Shown here: positions 14,573 to 23,477 of the stretch, one piece after another
Layout: the number at the start of each line of letters is the position of its first letter
How positions within the stretch are numbered: position 1 is the first letter of the stretch
Origin: a virus
Reading direction: 5' to 3' (one strand)
DNA length: 23,601 bases
Virus record (IMG/VR): IMGVR_UViG_3300032235_000043
Coordinates: 1 to 23,601 of that record
Notes under the pieces: model-generated
What the model was told of the DNA's origin: nothing
What the model saw: only the letters and a program-made list of their open reading frames with translations
Databases searched by the model: none
Translations under genes and position numbers: made by a program

Positions 14573-16941
14573 TCATTCGTACTAAATTCAGTGGCTATAG
14601 CGCCGACGGTATAAGACTTTACCCCGGCGGTGATTCTCCACCACCTCCACCAGCTAACACTAGCTCGACTGTTACTCAGACAACTATTCCTGAGTATGCT
14701 CGCCCCTATGTTGAAAACATGTTGGGTAAAGCTCAAGCACTTAGTGAGGCCCCATACCAAGCATATGGTGGTCAACGCCTTGCGGATTTTTCAGGTTTGC
14801 AGAGCCAAGCATTTCAAGGCGCACAAGAACTAGGCCCTGCTCAACAACTTGGTACTGCTACAAAAATGGCTGGGTACTCTGGTCTTGGTTCTATGTATGC
14901 AGGGCAGAACTACGCTAATCAAGCTACAAATCCGTATGCGATGCAGGCATATATGTCGCCGTATATGGAAAACGCTTTGGCTCCGCAGATGAGAGAAGCT
15001 GCACGTAACTCTGAAATTATGGGGCAGAGAAATGCTGCTCAAGCTGTAGGTGCAGGTGCATTTGGTGGTTCACGTTTTGGCATTATGGAAGCAGAGCGTC
15101 AACGCAATCTAGGTCAACAGCAAGCCGACATCTACGGTAAAGGCATGCAAACCGCATTTGAGCAAGCAAGACAAGCTCAACAGTTTGGCGCTGACTTAGG
15201 ACTGCGTGGTTATGGTCAAGCGCTACAAGGTGCGGGCCAGCTAGGACAGCTAGGACAAAGCCAATACAACCAACAACTAGGCGCAATACAAGCGCAGAGT
15301 GCGGCGGGTGCACAGCAGCAAGCATTAGAGCAACAAAAGCTTACACAGCAATATCAAGATTTCTTAACACAGCGTGGACACCCACAACAGCAGCTATCGT
15401 TCATGTCGGACATACTGCGTGGCGTACCTTTAGGACAAGCAACACAACAGCAATTCACTGCACCACAATCTGCTGCTTCTCAAATAGCACAAGCAGGTCT
15501 AGGTCTGTATGGCGCACAACAGTTTTTTGGTGGTAGTAGTGATAAAAGAAAAGAAGGCGGTATTGTTGGTTACGCTGATGGCGGTATGGTTGGTTATGCT
15601 GGCGGTGGTGGTATTGCTTCCGGTGTATCACCAGAGAAATTACAAACTATGCTGCGTGGTATGGGCGATGCTAAGCAAGGTGGCACTGACCAACTAGCGT
15701 CAATAAAAGCAAACGCAACAGATGCATTAACTTTAGCGTTGGTTGCAGAAGAAGAACGTCGTCGTGAGATGATGCGCATAGGCGAGATGCTTGGTAAGCC
15801 ACAAAGCGATACGACTGTTAAGGAAGACATGCTAGCGCAAGCATTAGGCATAGAAGGAATACCAGTTCCCGATGCTATGTTTGCTGATACCGCAGTAGGT
15901 GAACAAGCTGAAGAAGCCCCACAAGAACAAGAGATGGCACGTGGTGGCATAGTTGCATTCAAAGACAAAGGCGCAGTTAAAGCCCCAGTAATGAATGCAA
16001 CGCAACGCTTAGCTGCGTTTGATCCTAAAGCTAACGTGGTTGATAGCCAAGCTGAAATGGCAGCTGCACGTGCACAGGGTATAGCAGACTACGATAAGTT
16101 TATGGGGCAAGATAAAGTCGCTCCAATATTGGCTGAGCTGCAGCAAGCTACAAACCCTGAGATTACAGAGGACGATAGAAGAGAACGTAGAGCACTGATG
16201 GCGTTTGAAGCTGCAAGTGCTTTTGGTCCGTCAGAACCCGGTAAACCACCACCAACATTTCTTCAAGGCTTTTCAGGTGCAGGTGCAAAACTTGCGGGTA
16301 AATCAGCAGAGTTTAAGAAGATGGACAGAGAAGCTAAACGTGCAGCGCTTGGCGTTAAGCTTGAATCAGCTAAGCTCGACCGTGCCACTATGCAAGAGAA
16401 GTGGGGCGCTGCTGAGAAAGCGGCTGAGAAATTGGCTGGGCATCAAGCAGAACTTAAGAAGCTTGAGCTACAACAGGCTTACTACTTAACTGAAGACGAG
16501 AATAGAAAAGCACAGATTAAAGCTACTCTTGAAGCTACAAGAGCAACTAGAGACACTGATACACGAGCCGGTGCTAAGGTGATGCTACCGCCGTTAATCA
16601 GTAAGTTTAAAGCTAAGAATGGTAGAGACCCAAATAAAGCTGAGTTAGAAGAACTCGAAGCGCAAGCATTTACTATGTCTGCAAATCTAAATAAACAAAA
16701 TTTAGGTGACTATCGTGCAAGCCAAGCTAAAACCGCTGAAGACAGAGAAGGTCGTGAAAGATTTGACGACTTTATGAACAATCGCGGCGGTGCTAGAGAG
16801 CTACGAAAAATAGCAAGAGAAAAAGGGCAAGCTGCTGCGGATAGGCAATATCAAGAATGGGAAAGAAAATACATGACTGGCGGCGGTGGAGGTGATAGCA
16901 ACCCACGTATTAAATGGGAATCGATTGGCGACGGTAATTAA
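14569..16941 (+). CDS. Internal virion/ejection-type protein, Gln/Ala-rich, with GG motifs
   Basis: The 790-residue product opens with a Pro-rich segment (DSPPPPPANTSS) and a block common in aquatic phages (TTIPEYARPYVENMLGKAQ, then SEAPYQAYGGQRLADFSGLQ). Residues about 120-320 are helical and rich in Gln, Ala and Gly. A motif cluster follows at about residues 328-355 (EGGIVGYADGGMVGYAGGGG), with another near residue 458 (ARGGIVAFKDKGAVK). The C-terminal half is charged and helical (residues about 560-690), ending with Gly-rich GGGGGD. Composition and position resemble DNA ejection proteins of podoviruses such as P22 gp7/gp20, but no specific homology is claimed. It is coupled to the acetyltransferase upstream and lies 9 nt before the giant gene. 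Confidence 0.7.
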   Translation: MIIRTKFSGYSADGIRLYPGGDSPPPPPANTSSTVTQTTIPEYARPYVENMLGKAQALSEAPYQAYGGQRLADFSGLQSQAFQGAQELGPAQQLGTATKMAGYSGLGSMYAGQNYANQATNPYAMQAYMSPYMENALAPQMREAARNSEIMGQRNAAQAVGAGAFGGSRFGIMEAERQRNLGQQQADIYGKGMQTAFEQARQAQQFGADLGLRGYGQALQGAGQLGQLGQSQYNQQLGAIQAQSAAGAQQQALEQQKLTQQYQDFLTQRGHPQQQLSFMSDILRGVPLGQATQQQFTAPQSAASQIAQAGLGLYGAQQFFGGSSDKRKEGGIVGYADGGMVGYAGGGGIASGVSPEKLQTMLRGMGDAKQGGTDQLASIKANATDALTLALVAEEERRREMMRIGEMLGKPQSDTTVKEDMLAQALGIEGIPVPDAMFADTAVGEQAEEAPQEQEMARGGIVAFKDKGAVKAPVMNATQRLAAFDPKANVVDSQAEMAAARAQGIADYDKFMGQDKVAPILAELQQATNPEITEDDRRERRALMAFEAASAFGPSEPGKPPPTFLQGFSGAGAKLAGKSAEFKKMDREAKRAALGVKLESAKLDRATMQEKWGAAEKAAEKLAGHQAELKKLELQQAYYLTEDENRKAQIKATLEATRATRDTDTRAGAKVMLPPLISKFKAKNGRDPNKAELEELEAQAFTMSANLNKQNLGDYRASQAKTAEDREGRERFDDFMNNRGGARELRKIAREKGQAAADRQYQEWERKYMTGGGGGDSNPRIKWESIGDGN
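15556..15622 (+). repeat. Tandem GG-hydrophobic peptide motif cluster
   Basis: Codons here encode a double copy of the motif G-G-[IM]-V-G-Y-A-[DG]-G-G followed by GGIASG. Close relatives occur in the separate 781-residue protein near nt 12816-12852, 13021-13062, 13398-13437 and 13846-13908, and again in this protein near 15938-15980. Confidence 0.7.
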
Positions 16942-16946
16942 GAGGT
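16941..16946 (+). promoter_or_regulatory. Ribosome binding site for the 2143-residue protein
   Basis: AGAGGT overlaps the preceding stop codon and lies 4 nt before the ATG at 16951. It supports this start. Confidence 0.6.
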
Positions 16947-16950
16947 AACT

Positions 16951-19900
16951 ATGCCTTATGATATACAGCTCCCTGACGGACGCATCGTTGAGGGTATTCC
17001 TGACAGCGTTACTCCAGCAGCTGCTAAAGCACGTATAGCCAAAAGCATGCCCGACCTGCTTAAGCAGGAAAAGCAAGAGCAGCCAGAAGAGAAGCAATCA
17101 TTCCTTCGTTCAGTTGCTGATATTCCGCTTTCAGTTCAATCTGGTTATACCAACACTATTCGTTCCCAGCTAGGTACGTTTGGTCTGGCTGGTGGTAAGA
17201 CCGATAAATTTCTTAAAGATGTATCTGAGCATTTAGAAAATCTAAAGAGTTCTGGGTCTAAGAAAGATTCAGAAGAAGCTGCTCGCATCATGAAAGAAGC
17301 TGAGGACAAAGGCTTTGGTGAGCAACTACTCGCTGCCGGTAAAGCGTTTGCGAAAAACCCATTAGAAAACATTGCTAGCGGTGCGGGTTCTATTGCCCCG
17401 CAGTTGATATTCGGTCCGTTCGGTAAAGTAGCACAAGCTTTTGGTGGTGCAAGTGCAGGTGCAGGTACTGTTAAGAATGCTATCTACGATACAGTTAAAG
17501 AAGAACTATCGAAGAACAAGAAGTTAACTTCAGAACAAGTAGAAGCCCGTGCAAAAAAAGCACAAGAATACTTTGGTGAAAACTGGGACACTATTTCGGG
17601 TGGTGCTGCGCTTGGTGCGCTTGAAGGTATTACCGGTGTTAACCCAGCAATTAACCGAATTATATTTAATAAAGCTACTAAAAGAATTGGCGCAGAGGCA
17701 GCTGAGGCAGCCGCTAAAGGTACATACAAAGGCGCTATTGCTAAAGGTGCTGTTAAAGAAGCTACACCTGAATTCTTACAAGGCTCTGAAGAACAAGTTG
17801 CTAAAAACGTTGCGCTTCAACGTGAAGGCATTGATACGCCTACATTCCGTGGTGCTGTATCACAGGGCGCATTAGAAGGACTAACAGGTGCTGCATTAGG
17901 TGCAGGCACTGGGTCTATCGAATTAGCACAAGCACGTGCACGTAAACAACAACTCGATGCAATTAACGAAGACTTAGCACAAGGACCTGCTACAGGTTCG
18001 ACTGAATCACGAGTACAACAGCTAGCAGCGCAGATACAAGCTCAGACCGGTATGGATGAGAAGCTAGCAATGATGACTGCAATGCAAATGGTTGCAGAAG
18101 AAGATAAAGCAACAGGCAAAACAGTAGCGACTACTGAGCCTAAAGGCAAGAAGGGTAAGAAGGGTAAGAAAGGTAAGAAGGCAGACAAAGCTGCTGAAGC
18201 CGCCGCCGCTGCAACGCCTGAAGTACCTGCATTAGGCAAACCACTACTTGTATTTGATACTCCAGAAGAAGCACAGAAGCGTGTAGCCGTACTGCAAGCA
18301 AACCGTCCTAACGATCAGATTTCTATGTCTGAAACAGAAGACGGTAAATTTGCTATATTTGCTCAACCTAAAACTGCAAAGGAGACTAGTGATGTCAGTA
18401 CTGCCGATACGCTTGGTACAACCACCCCTAGTGGAACGCCTGACGTTAGCACAGCTGCAGGAAGCCCTGCATTGCCTGATGTCGGGGGAGGAACCCAACC
18501 CGGAATTGAAGATGCCGCACCTGACCAGACTGGATTGGGAACAAGTAGCACAGTTGCTGGACAACCTATTGCGGGAGCGGGAGTACAGCCTGATGCACTA
18601 GGACAAGTTGCGCCTGACCAGACTAGTCAGATTACTCCTGAACAAGTAGCTGCTACGCAACAACAAGAACAACAACGAGTACAACAGCAACAACAGCGGG
18701 AAGAAGCAAAAGCTGCGCATGACGAAGCTACTAAAGCATTTGAAGAAGCAAGAGCTGCTTACGATTTAGCACGTCAATCTGATAACCCTAAAGCTGTGTG
18801 GGCTGCGGCAGATAAGTACGAAAAAGCTAGGGAGCAATATGCTGCGACAAGAAAAGCACTTGGAGTCACAGAAGCCGAACAAGAAGAAATTGAATCGACC
18901 GACTCCGAGACAGAAGCAGCCACATCCACGCTAACCAAAGCAGCAAACAACGTCATTGATATTGACGATGCTCGTAAAGAGAAACGTGAAAAAGGTAAAG
19001 GCGAACCAGCGGCTGTGCGTCGTAGTAAGAAAGATGCAGACAAGATGTTGGAAGCTGCTATCTCTGGTAAGTCTGGTTTAATCAACGTAATCCAAAAACT
19101 ACAAACTGAACTAGCAGCTGCAGAAGCTGCACTGCGACCCTATGGCGGCGTAAACCTAGACCCAGAATTACTTAAGCGTCGTGGCGAAACACTAGGCGAC
19201 CGTTTGACTGCTGCGGCTAACGAAAGTGTAGGCACAAAAGAAATATCCCCTGAAGCTAAACAAGCACGTGAGGATATGGACATTGCCGACATGGAAGGTG
19301 CGTATTACCACTACCTAAATACACAGCGCACACTTGAAGGTGCGTTAAAGAGTCTGGCTGAGTTTGAAGTTAACCCACGCTTTGAGGCACACCCTGCAAG
19401 AGAAAAAGCACTTGCGTTTATGAATTCTTTGCCGAAGCAACAAGCATTGGCAGCATATAAGAGTGTCTTAGCTAAAGAAGCTAACCTAGCTCCTGTTGAA
19501 GAAGCTATTGCGGAACAAGAAGCTAAAAACAAACCTGCGGCTCCAGCACCTACAGTTACGATTAAGAAAACTCGTAAAGTAGTTATACCGCCTAGAGCAT
19601 CAGCTAAACGTGCAACTCAAGCAACTACAAGCACTGAAACAGATGACAGGTTTGAAAACTATAGTGGTGAGTCCTTAGTTAAAGCTTTACAGCATATTCA
19701 AACTACAGGTAACGAGTTTGAACGTGCATTAGCTACTCGTATGCTCGCTAGAGATAACATTGGCTCGGTTAAAAATACAAAGTTTTATGTAGTTAATCCT
19801 ACGGATACAAACATACTAAACGGTTTAGGTGAAGACTTTGACAACGCTAACGGTTTATATGTAATAGGTGAAGGAGTTGATACAGGCGCTAAGATAGATG

Positions 19901-22900
19901 CCGTATTTGTACGTGGCTCCGGTTTTGGTACACAGGACGATGCTAATGGTGCTAACAACGTAACCGTATTGCATGAGGCTTTACATGCTTCAGTAAACAA
20001 GCGTATTTTGTACGCTATATATGCTAAACAGTACGGCTTACCTATTGACGATAAGCTAGCAAAGAACTATGAAGCTCTGAACGCTTTAATGGAAAAAGCG
20101 CAAGACAGAGTAATTGCTATGCATGAAGAAGCTACAGCAAAGGGTGAGCGTTTACCAATCGCTTTCTATAGATTACGAGACGGCGGTGCGTTTAACGATG
20201 TAACCGAGTTTGTTACGTACGGTATGACTGACCCTGACATGCAAGCGTTCTTGCGTGATGAAGTACAAGGTGTTGTATCTAAGACTAATGGTTTGGATGG
20301 ATTTGTTCGTGCCATATTAAACATATTAGGGCTTGATCCTAAACACATGTCTGGTCTGCGTGACTTAATTGAATACACTAATAACATTGCTGCATCAGTT
20401 GAAATATCTCCGTTAGATGCTGTGGTTGCAAAAGAGATACTAGACTTTGATGATATTACTAATATTAACGAAGTATCTAAGAAAGTTAAGAAGAAACAAA
20501 AGACAGCTGCACAACAGATGGCAGCTATCGATCTGTCTAACCAAACTAAATCGTTAGAGCAGCTAGGCACAATAGGCAACGCACTACGCAACCCGTCTGA
20601 TATAGGCGACTACATGCGCATTAACTTTGGCGACATGAGCGAAGGTGCGATGAAGGCTATGCTTGCTATCCTGCCTACCAATGAAATTGTTAAGATGGGT
20701 GTAGATCAAGGTATCGTATCCTTACAAGATATAGATACTAACGTTCGTGCGTTATCCACTACTCGTCTGCGTATGCTTAACAAGGTACAAGACGTTGCAA
20801 CGCCGTGGATTAAGCTTGATGCAAAGATGCAGACTAAGCTTGCTAACGTTATGCACTTAGCTACAATAAATCAGTATGATCCCGCTGTACAAAAAGGTGG
20901 CAATCCATTATTAGATGGTATGTACAAGCAGCTAGACCCAGATGCAAAACAGATATACAAAAACGTACGTGACTTCTATTCGTCTAATTACGCTGCATAC
21001 AAAGTATTGCTACAACAAAACGTAAAAGATTCTGGTGTTGAGGGTGACGAGAACGACATCAATACACCTAAAGGTAGATTAGCAGCAACGATACGTAATT
21101 CGTTTGAGAACGAGAAGGTAAGAGGCCCGTACTTCCCATTGATGCGTTACGGCGATTACTGGCTCAGCTTTGGTAAGAAAGACAATCGTGAGTTCTACAT
21201 GTTTGAATCTGCGGGACAAAGAGATTTGTTCTTAAAGCAGCGCATGGCTCAGCTCAATAGAAAAGGCGACAAGCGTTCATTTGAGCAAATGATTGTAGAT
21301 AAAGACGTTGATATTGGTAACGATGCTAACGGCATGCGCAAGAAAGTAATTAACTCGAATGAAGGGTTAAAACAAATTCTTGAGCTTATCGAGAACACAG
21401 AAAACTTAGGCGACGAAGCTACTAAGAAAGAAATGAAAGACCGAGTGTATCAGTTGCACTTGATGTCTTTACCAGATCAATCTCTGCGTAAACAGTTTAT
21501 ACACCGTAAAGATAACGGCGTAGCTGGTTTTAGTGGCGATGCGTTACGTAACTTCATTAATGTTGGTAGCCGCATGGCGGGTCAACTAGCACGTGTGCAG
21601 CACGGTACCAAAATTACTAACGCTATAAGCGGTGCAAATGAAGCTATTAAAGGCAACCCAGACAAAGCTAAGTTAGAGAACATAGTTAGAGAAGTATCGA
21701 CTCGTGCAGAAGCAGAGTTAAACCCACCTTTAACAGATTCATTCGCAGAGAAGCTAGCTAACACTGCAAACAAAGTGTCGTTCCTGTATTTGCTTACATC
21801 TGCTAAGTCTGCAGCTAACCAGATGTTTGGTCTATTGAACTTCTCTTTTGTCACGCTTTGGTCACGTCACGGTTTACTACCTACGCTAAACGAAATGCGT
21901 AAGTATTTGTTCTTAGGTTACGGGCAGTTGGGGGTAAGTAAAGTAGACGCTAAAGGTAACACTACATGGCATGCACCTTCTATTGCATTAGCTGTTACAA
22001 GCCCTGCGGAGAAAGCTGCAGTTATGCGTATGCAAGAACTAGGCATTGCAGACATGACACGTACATATGATTTGTATGGTCGTAAAGGTGCACCATCTGC
22101 TAACTATAACGATACATGGAATAAACTTACCGGCATGATGGGTGCGTTGTTTCATCACGGTGAACGTCTATCTCGTGAAGTTACGTTCATGTCTTCATTC
22201 CGTTTATCGTACGCAAAAACTAAAGACTTAGAAGGTTCAATCCAACAAGCTATTAAAGATACAAACGACGCATTGTTTGACTACTCTGGTTGGAATCGCC
22301 CACGTGCTTTGCGTAGTCCTGCTGTGCGTGTAATGGCGCAGTTTAAACAATTCCCTATGTTCGTAACGCTGTACCTAGCACGTAATGGGTACAACATGAT
22401 TAAAGCAAACTCTACTGGTAAAGAGCGTAAAGAAGCTGCGATTCAATTGTTTGGTACTTTAGGTATGACAGGTTTGATGGCAGGTGCTGCTGGCTCGTTT
22501 GGGTTTAGCACCATCATGGGTGTATGCCAAGCTATACGTAACATGGCACGTGACGACGGCGAAGAGTGGCCTTTAGAGGAAGAGAATTTTGAATCGTGGT
22601 TCCGTAATATTTATTTACCTAAAGTATTTGGTGATGTAAACATCATGGGTATGAACTTAGCTGAACTTATTGATTCAGGTGTTCTTAATACTGCTACGAA
22701 CTATGACGTATCTTCAGGTATATCGCTTAACAATATCTGGTTCCATGACACTCCAGATGCAAGAAACTGGAAAGATGGATTTGATAAATTCTTAGTAGGT
22801 CTGCAAGGTCCTGCTGTAGGTGTAGCTAAACAAGCATTTGCTTCTATAGACGACTTTAACGCTGGCGATAACTTAAAAGGTGTAGAGAAATTAACACCTG

Positions 22901-23382
22901 CATTTGCTAAAGGCGCAGTTACTGCACTTAGGTATGCAACAGAAGGCGCATTAACTAGGGATAAAGATGTAATTAAAGCAAAAGAAGATTTTACCAATGC
23001 GCAATTATTTGCACAGGCTTTAGGCTACCGCACTACAGGCTTGGCGCAAGTCATGAATAACAACTTTGCAATTGACCAGCAGAAACAAAAACTGGAGCGT
23101 ACTCGTGGCGAGTTAATGACTAAGTTAAATAACGCTGTTGAAGCTGGTGACGACGTTAAAATTGATGCAATTCTTGAGAAGATGGATGAGTTTAGTGACC
23201 GCTATCCAACGTACGAGATCAAAGAGCAAGACATAACTAGATCAATGAAAGCCCGTGATAAACGTGCAGCTAATACGGAACGTGGCTTATATCTAGACCG
23301 ACGGTCGGAAGATTTTGAAGCTTTGATTGAACGTGCTAGACGCACTTTAGAGGAAGAAGAAAGAGCAGCTCGGGATAGGTAA
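16951..23382 (+). CDS. Giant internal virion/ejection protein with HExxH zinc-peptidase motif
   Basis: This 2143-residue protein starts with a small domain typical of phage internal virion proteins (YDIQLPDGRIVEGIPD). Hydrophobic Gly/Ala-rich segments follow near residues 136-175 and 205-225. Next come a Lys-Gly repeat (398-410), a small domain from about 432 to 474 (LLVFDTPEEAQKR), a Gln-rich coiled coil (about 567-617) and more helical regions. The motif HEALH spans residues 1008-1012. A candidate third zinc ligand is E1086 in NDVTEFVTYGMTDPD, the arrangement of gluzincin metallopeptidases. The C-terminal part (LFHHGERLSREVTF, RSPAVRVMAQFKQFP, GYRTTGLAQVM, DITRSMKARDKRA) resembles large phage proteins annotated as PLxRFG-domain proteins, though the PLxRFG motif itself is not exact. 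The likely role is injection with DNA and formation or processing of the entry channel, by analogy with T7 gp16. Confidence 0.78.
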   Translation: MPYDIQLPDGRIVEGIPDSVTPAAAKARIAKSMPDLLKQEKQEQPEEKQSFLRSVADIPLSVQSGYTNTIRSQLGTFGLAGGKTDKFLKDVSEHLENLKSSGSKKDSEEAARIMKEAEDKGFGEQLLAAGKAFAKNPLENIASGAGSIAPQLIFGPFGKVAQAFGGASAGAGTVKNAIYDTVKEELSKNKKLTSEQVEARAKKAQEYFGENWDTISGGAALGALEGITGVNPAINRIIFNKATKRIGAEAAEAAAKGTYKGAIAKGAVKEATPEFLQGSEEQVAKNVALQREGIDTPTFRGAVSQGALEGLTGAALGAGTGSIELAQARARKQQLDAINEDLAQGPATGSTESRVQQLAAQIQAQTGMDEKLAMMTAMQMVAEEDKATGKTVATTEPKGKKGKKGKKGKKADKAAEAAAAATPEVPALGKPLLVFDTPEEAQKRVAVLQANRPNDQISMSETEDGKFAIFAQPKTAKETSDVSTADTLGTTTPSGTPDVSTAAGSPALPDVGGGTQPGIEDAAPDQTGLGTSSTVAGQPIAGAGVQPDALGQVAPDQTSQITPEQVAATQQQEQQRVQQQQQREEAKAAHDEATKAFEEARAAYDLARQSDNPKAVWAAADKYEKAREQYAATRKALGVTEAEQEEIESTDSETEAATSTLTKAANNVIDIDDARKEKREKGKGEPAAVRRSKKDADKMLEAAISGKSGLINVIQKLQTELAAAEAALRPYGGVNLDPELLKRRGETLGDRLTAAANESVGTKEISPEAKQAREDMDIADMEGAYYHYLNTQRTLEGALKSLAEFEVNPRFEAHPAREKALAFMNSLPKQQALAAYKSVLAKEANLAPVEEAIAEQEAKNKPAAPAPTVTIKKTRKVVIPPRASAKRATQATTSTETDDRFENYSGESLVKALQHIQTTGNEFERALATRMLARDNIGSVKNTKFYVVNPTDTNILNGLGEDFDNANGLYVIGEGVDTGAKIDAVFVRGSGFGTQDDANGANNVTVLHEALHASVNKRILYAIYAKQYGLPIDDKLAKNYEALNALMEKAQDRVIAMHEEATAKGERLPIAFYRLRDGGAFNDVTEFVTYGMTDPDMQAFLRDEVQGVVSKTNGLDGFVRAILNILGLDPKHMSGLRDLIEYTNNIAASVEISPLDAVVAKEILDFDDITNINEVSKKVKKKQKTAAQQMAAIDLSNQTKSLEQLGTIGNALRNPSDIGDYMRINFGDMSEGAMKAMLAILPTNEIVKMGVDQGIVSLQDIDTNVRALSTTRLRMLNKVQDVATPWIKLDAKMQTKLANVMHLATINQYDPAVQKGGNPLLDGMYKQLDPDAKQIYKNVRDFYSSNYAAYKVLLQQNVKDSGVEGDENDINTPKGRLAATIRNSFENEKVRGPYFPLMRYGDYWLSFGKKDNREFYMFESAGQRDLFLKQRMAQLNRKGDKRSFEQMIVDKDVDIGNDANGMRKKVINSNEGLKQILELIENTENLGDEATKKEMKDRVYQLHLMSLPDQSLRKQFIHRKDNGVAGFSGDALRNFINVGSRMAGQLARVQHGTKITNAISGANEAIKGNPDKAKLENIVREVSTRAEAELNPPLTDSFAEKLANTANKVSFLYLLTSAKSAANQMFGLLNFSFVTLWSRHGLLPTLNEMRKYLFLGYGQLGVSKVDAKGNTTWHAPSIALAVTSPAEKAAVMRMQELGIADMTRTYDLYGRKGAPSANYNDTWNKLTGMMGALFHHGERLSREVTFMSSFRLSYAKTKDLEGSIQQAIKDTNDALFDYSGWNRPRALRSPAVRVMAQFKQFPMFVTLYLARNGYNMIKANSTGKERKEAAIQLFGTLGMTGLMAGAAGSFGFSTIMGVCQAIRNMARDDGEEWPLEEENFESWFRNIYLPKVFGDVNIMGMNLAELIDSGVLNTATNYDVSSGISLNNIWFHDTPDARNWKDGFDKFLVGLQGPAVGVAKQAFASIDDFNAGDNLKGVEKLTPAFAKGAVTALRYATEGALTRDKDVIKAKEDFTNAQLFAQALGYRTTGLAQVMNNNFAIDQQKQKLERTRGELMTKLNNAVEAGDDVKIDAILEKMDEFSDRYPTYEIKEQDITRSMKARDKRAANTERGLYLDRRSEDFEALIERARRTLEEEERAARDR
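18142..18180 (+). repeat. Nine-nt tandem repeat encoding a Lys-Gly-Lys tract
   Basis: Four 9-nt units (AAAGGCAAG, AAGGGTAAG twice, AAAGGTAAG) plus one AAG encode KGK KGK KGK KGK K, followed by an Ala-rich run. The tract resembles histone H1-like tails and gives the giant protein a strongly basic patch. Confidence 0.85.
19972..20208 (+). other. Predicted zinc metallopeptidase active site (HExxH...E)
   Basis: HEALH is encoded at 19972-19986 and preceded by hydrophobic residues (NNVTVL), as expected for the active-site helix. A TEFVTYGMTDPD helix, with E1086 encoded at 20206-20208, follows 78 residues after the first histidine. The E-F-x-x-x-G/A-x-[ST]-[ND]-P pattern is a usual place for the third zinc ligand in phage gluzincin-like domains, from memory. 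Confidence 0.6.
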
Positions 23383-23411
23383 AAAAATCCCCCCAGATGC
23401 AGCGTGGGGGG
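23381..23411 (-). terminator. Intrinsic terminator for the minus-strand gene at the right end
   Basis: On the minus strand a perfect 7-bp stem (CCCCCCA/TGGGGGG) with a 9-nt loop is followed by A and seven T residues. On the plus strand the same hairpin is followed by CAAAATTT, which is a poor U-tract. The signal therefore fits transcription arriving from the right. It lies about 70 nt past the stop of the minus-strand reading frame and just beyond the stop of the giant plus-strand gene. Confidence 0.8.
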
Positions 23412-23433
23412 CAAAATTTCCGTAGAAGGAGAA

Positions 23434-23462
23434 TGACGACTGAAGGAGCTAACCACAGCCGT
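23434..23462 (-). other. Possible second hairpin in the convergent intergenic gap
   Basis: On the minus strand GACGGCTG and CAGTCGTC can pair as an 8-bp stem with one G-U pair around a 13-nt loop. On the plus strand that pair becomes an A-C mismatch. It sits between the minus-strand stop and the terminator. It may be a 3'-end structure of that transcript or may be chance. Confidence 0.35.
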
Positions 23463-23477
23463 CAAAAGCAGTATACC

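Noticed and set aside
23443-23456. Short match (GAAGGAGCTAACC) to a stretch of vector beta-lactamase genes
   Set aside because: Only about 13 nt match and the flanks differ, so it is most likely chance and not vector contamination.
23202-23465. 87-residue minus-strand frame spanning the terminator
   Set aside because: It reads through a strong minus-strand terminator and the antisense of the giant gene's charged C-terminus. It has no recognisable features.
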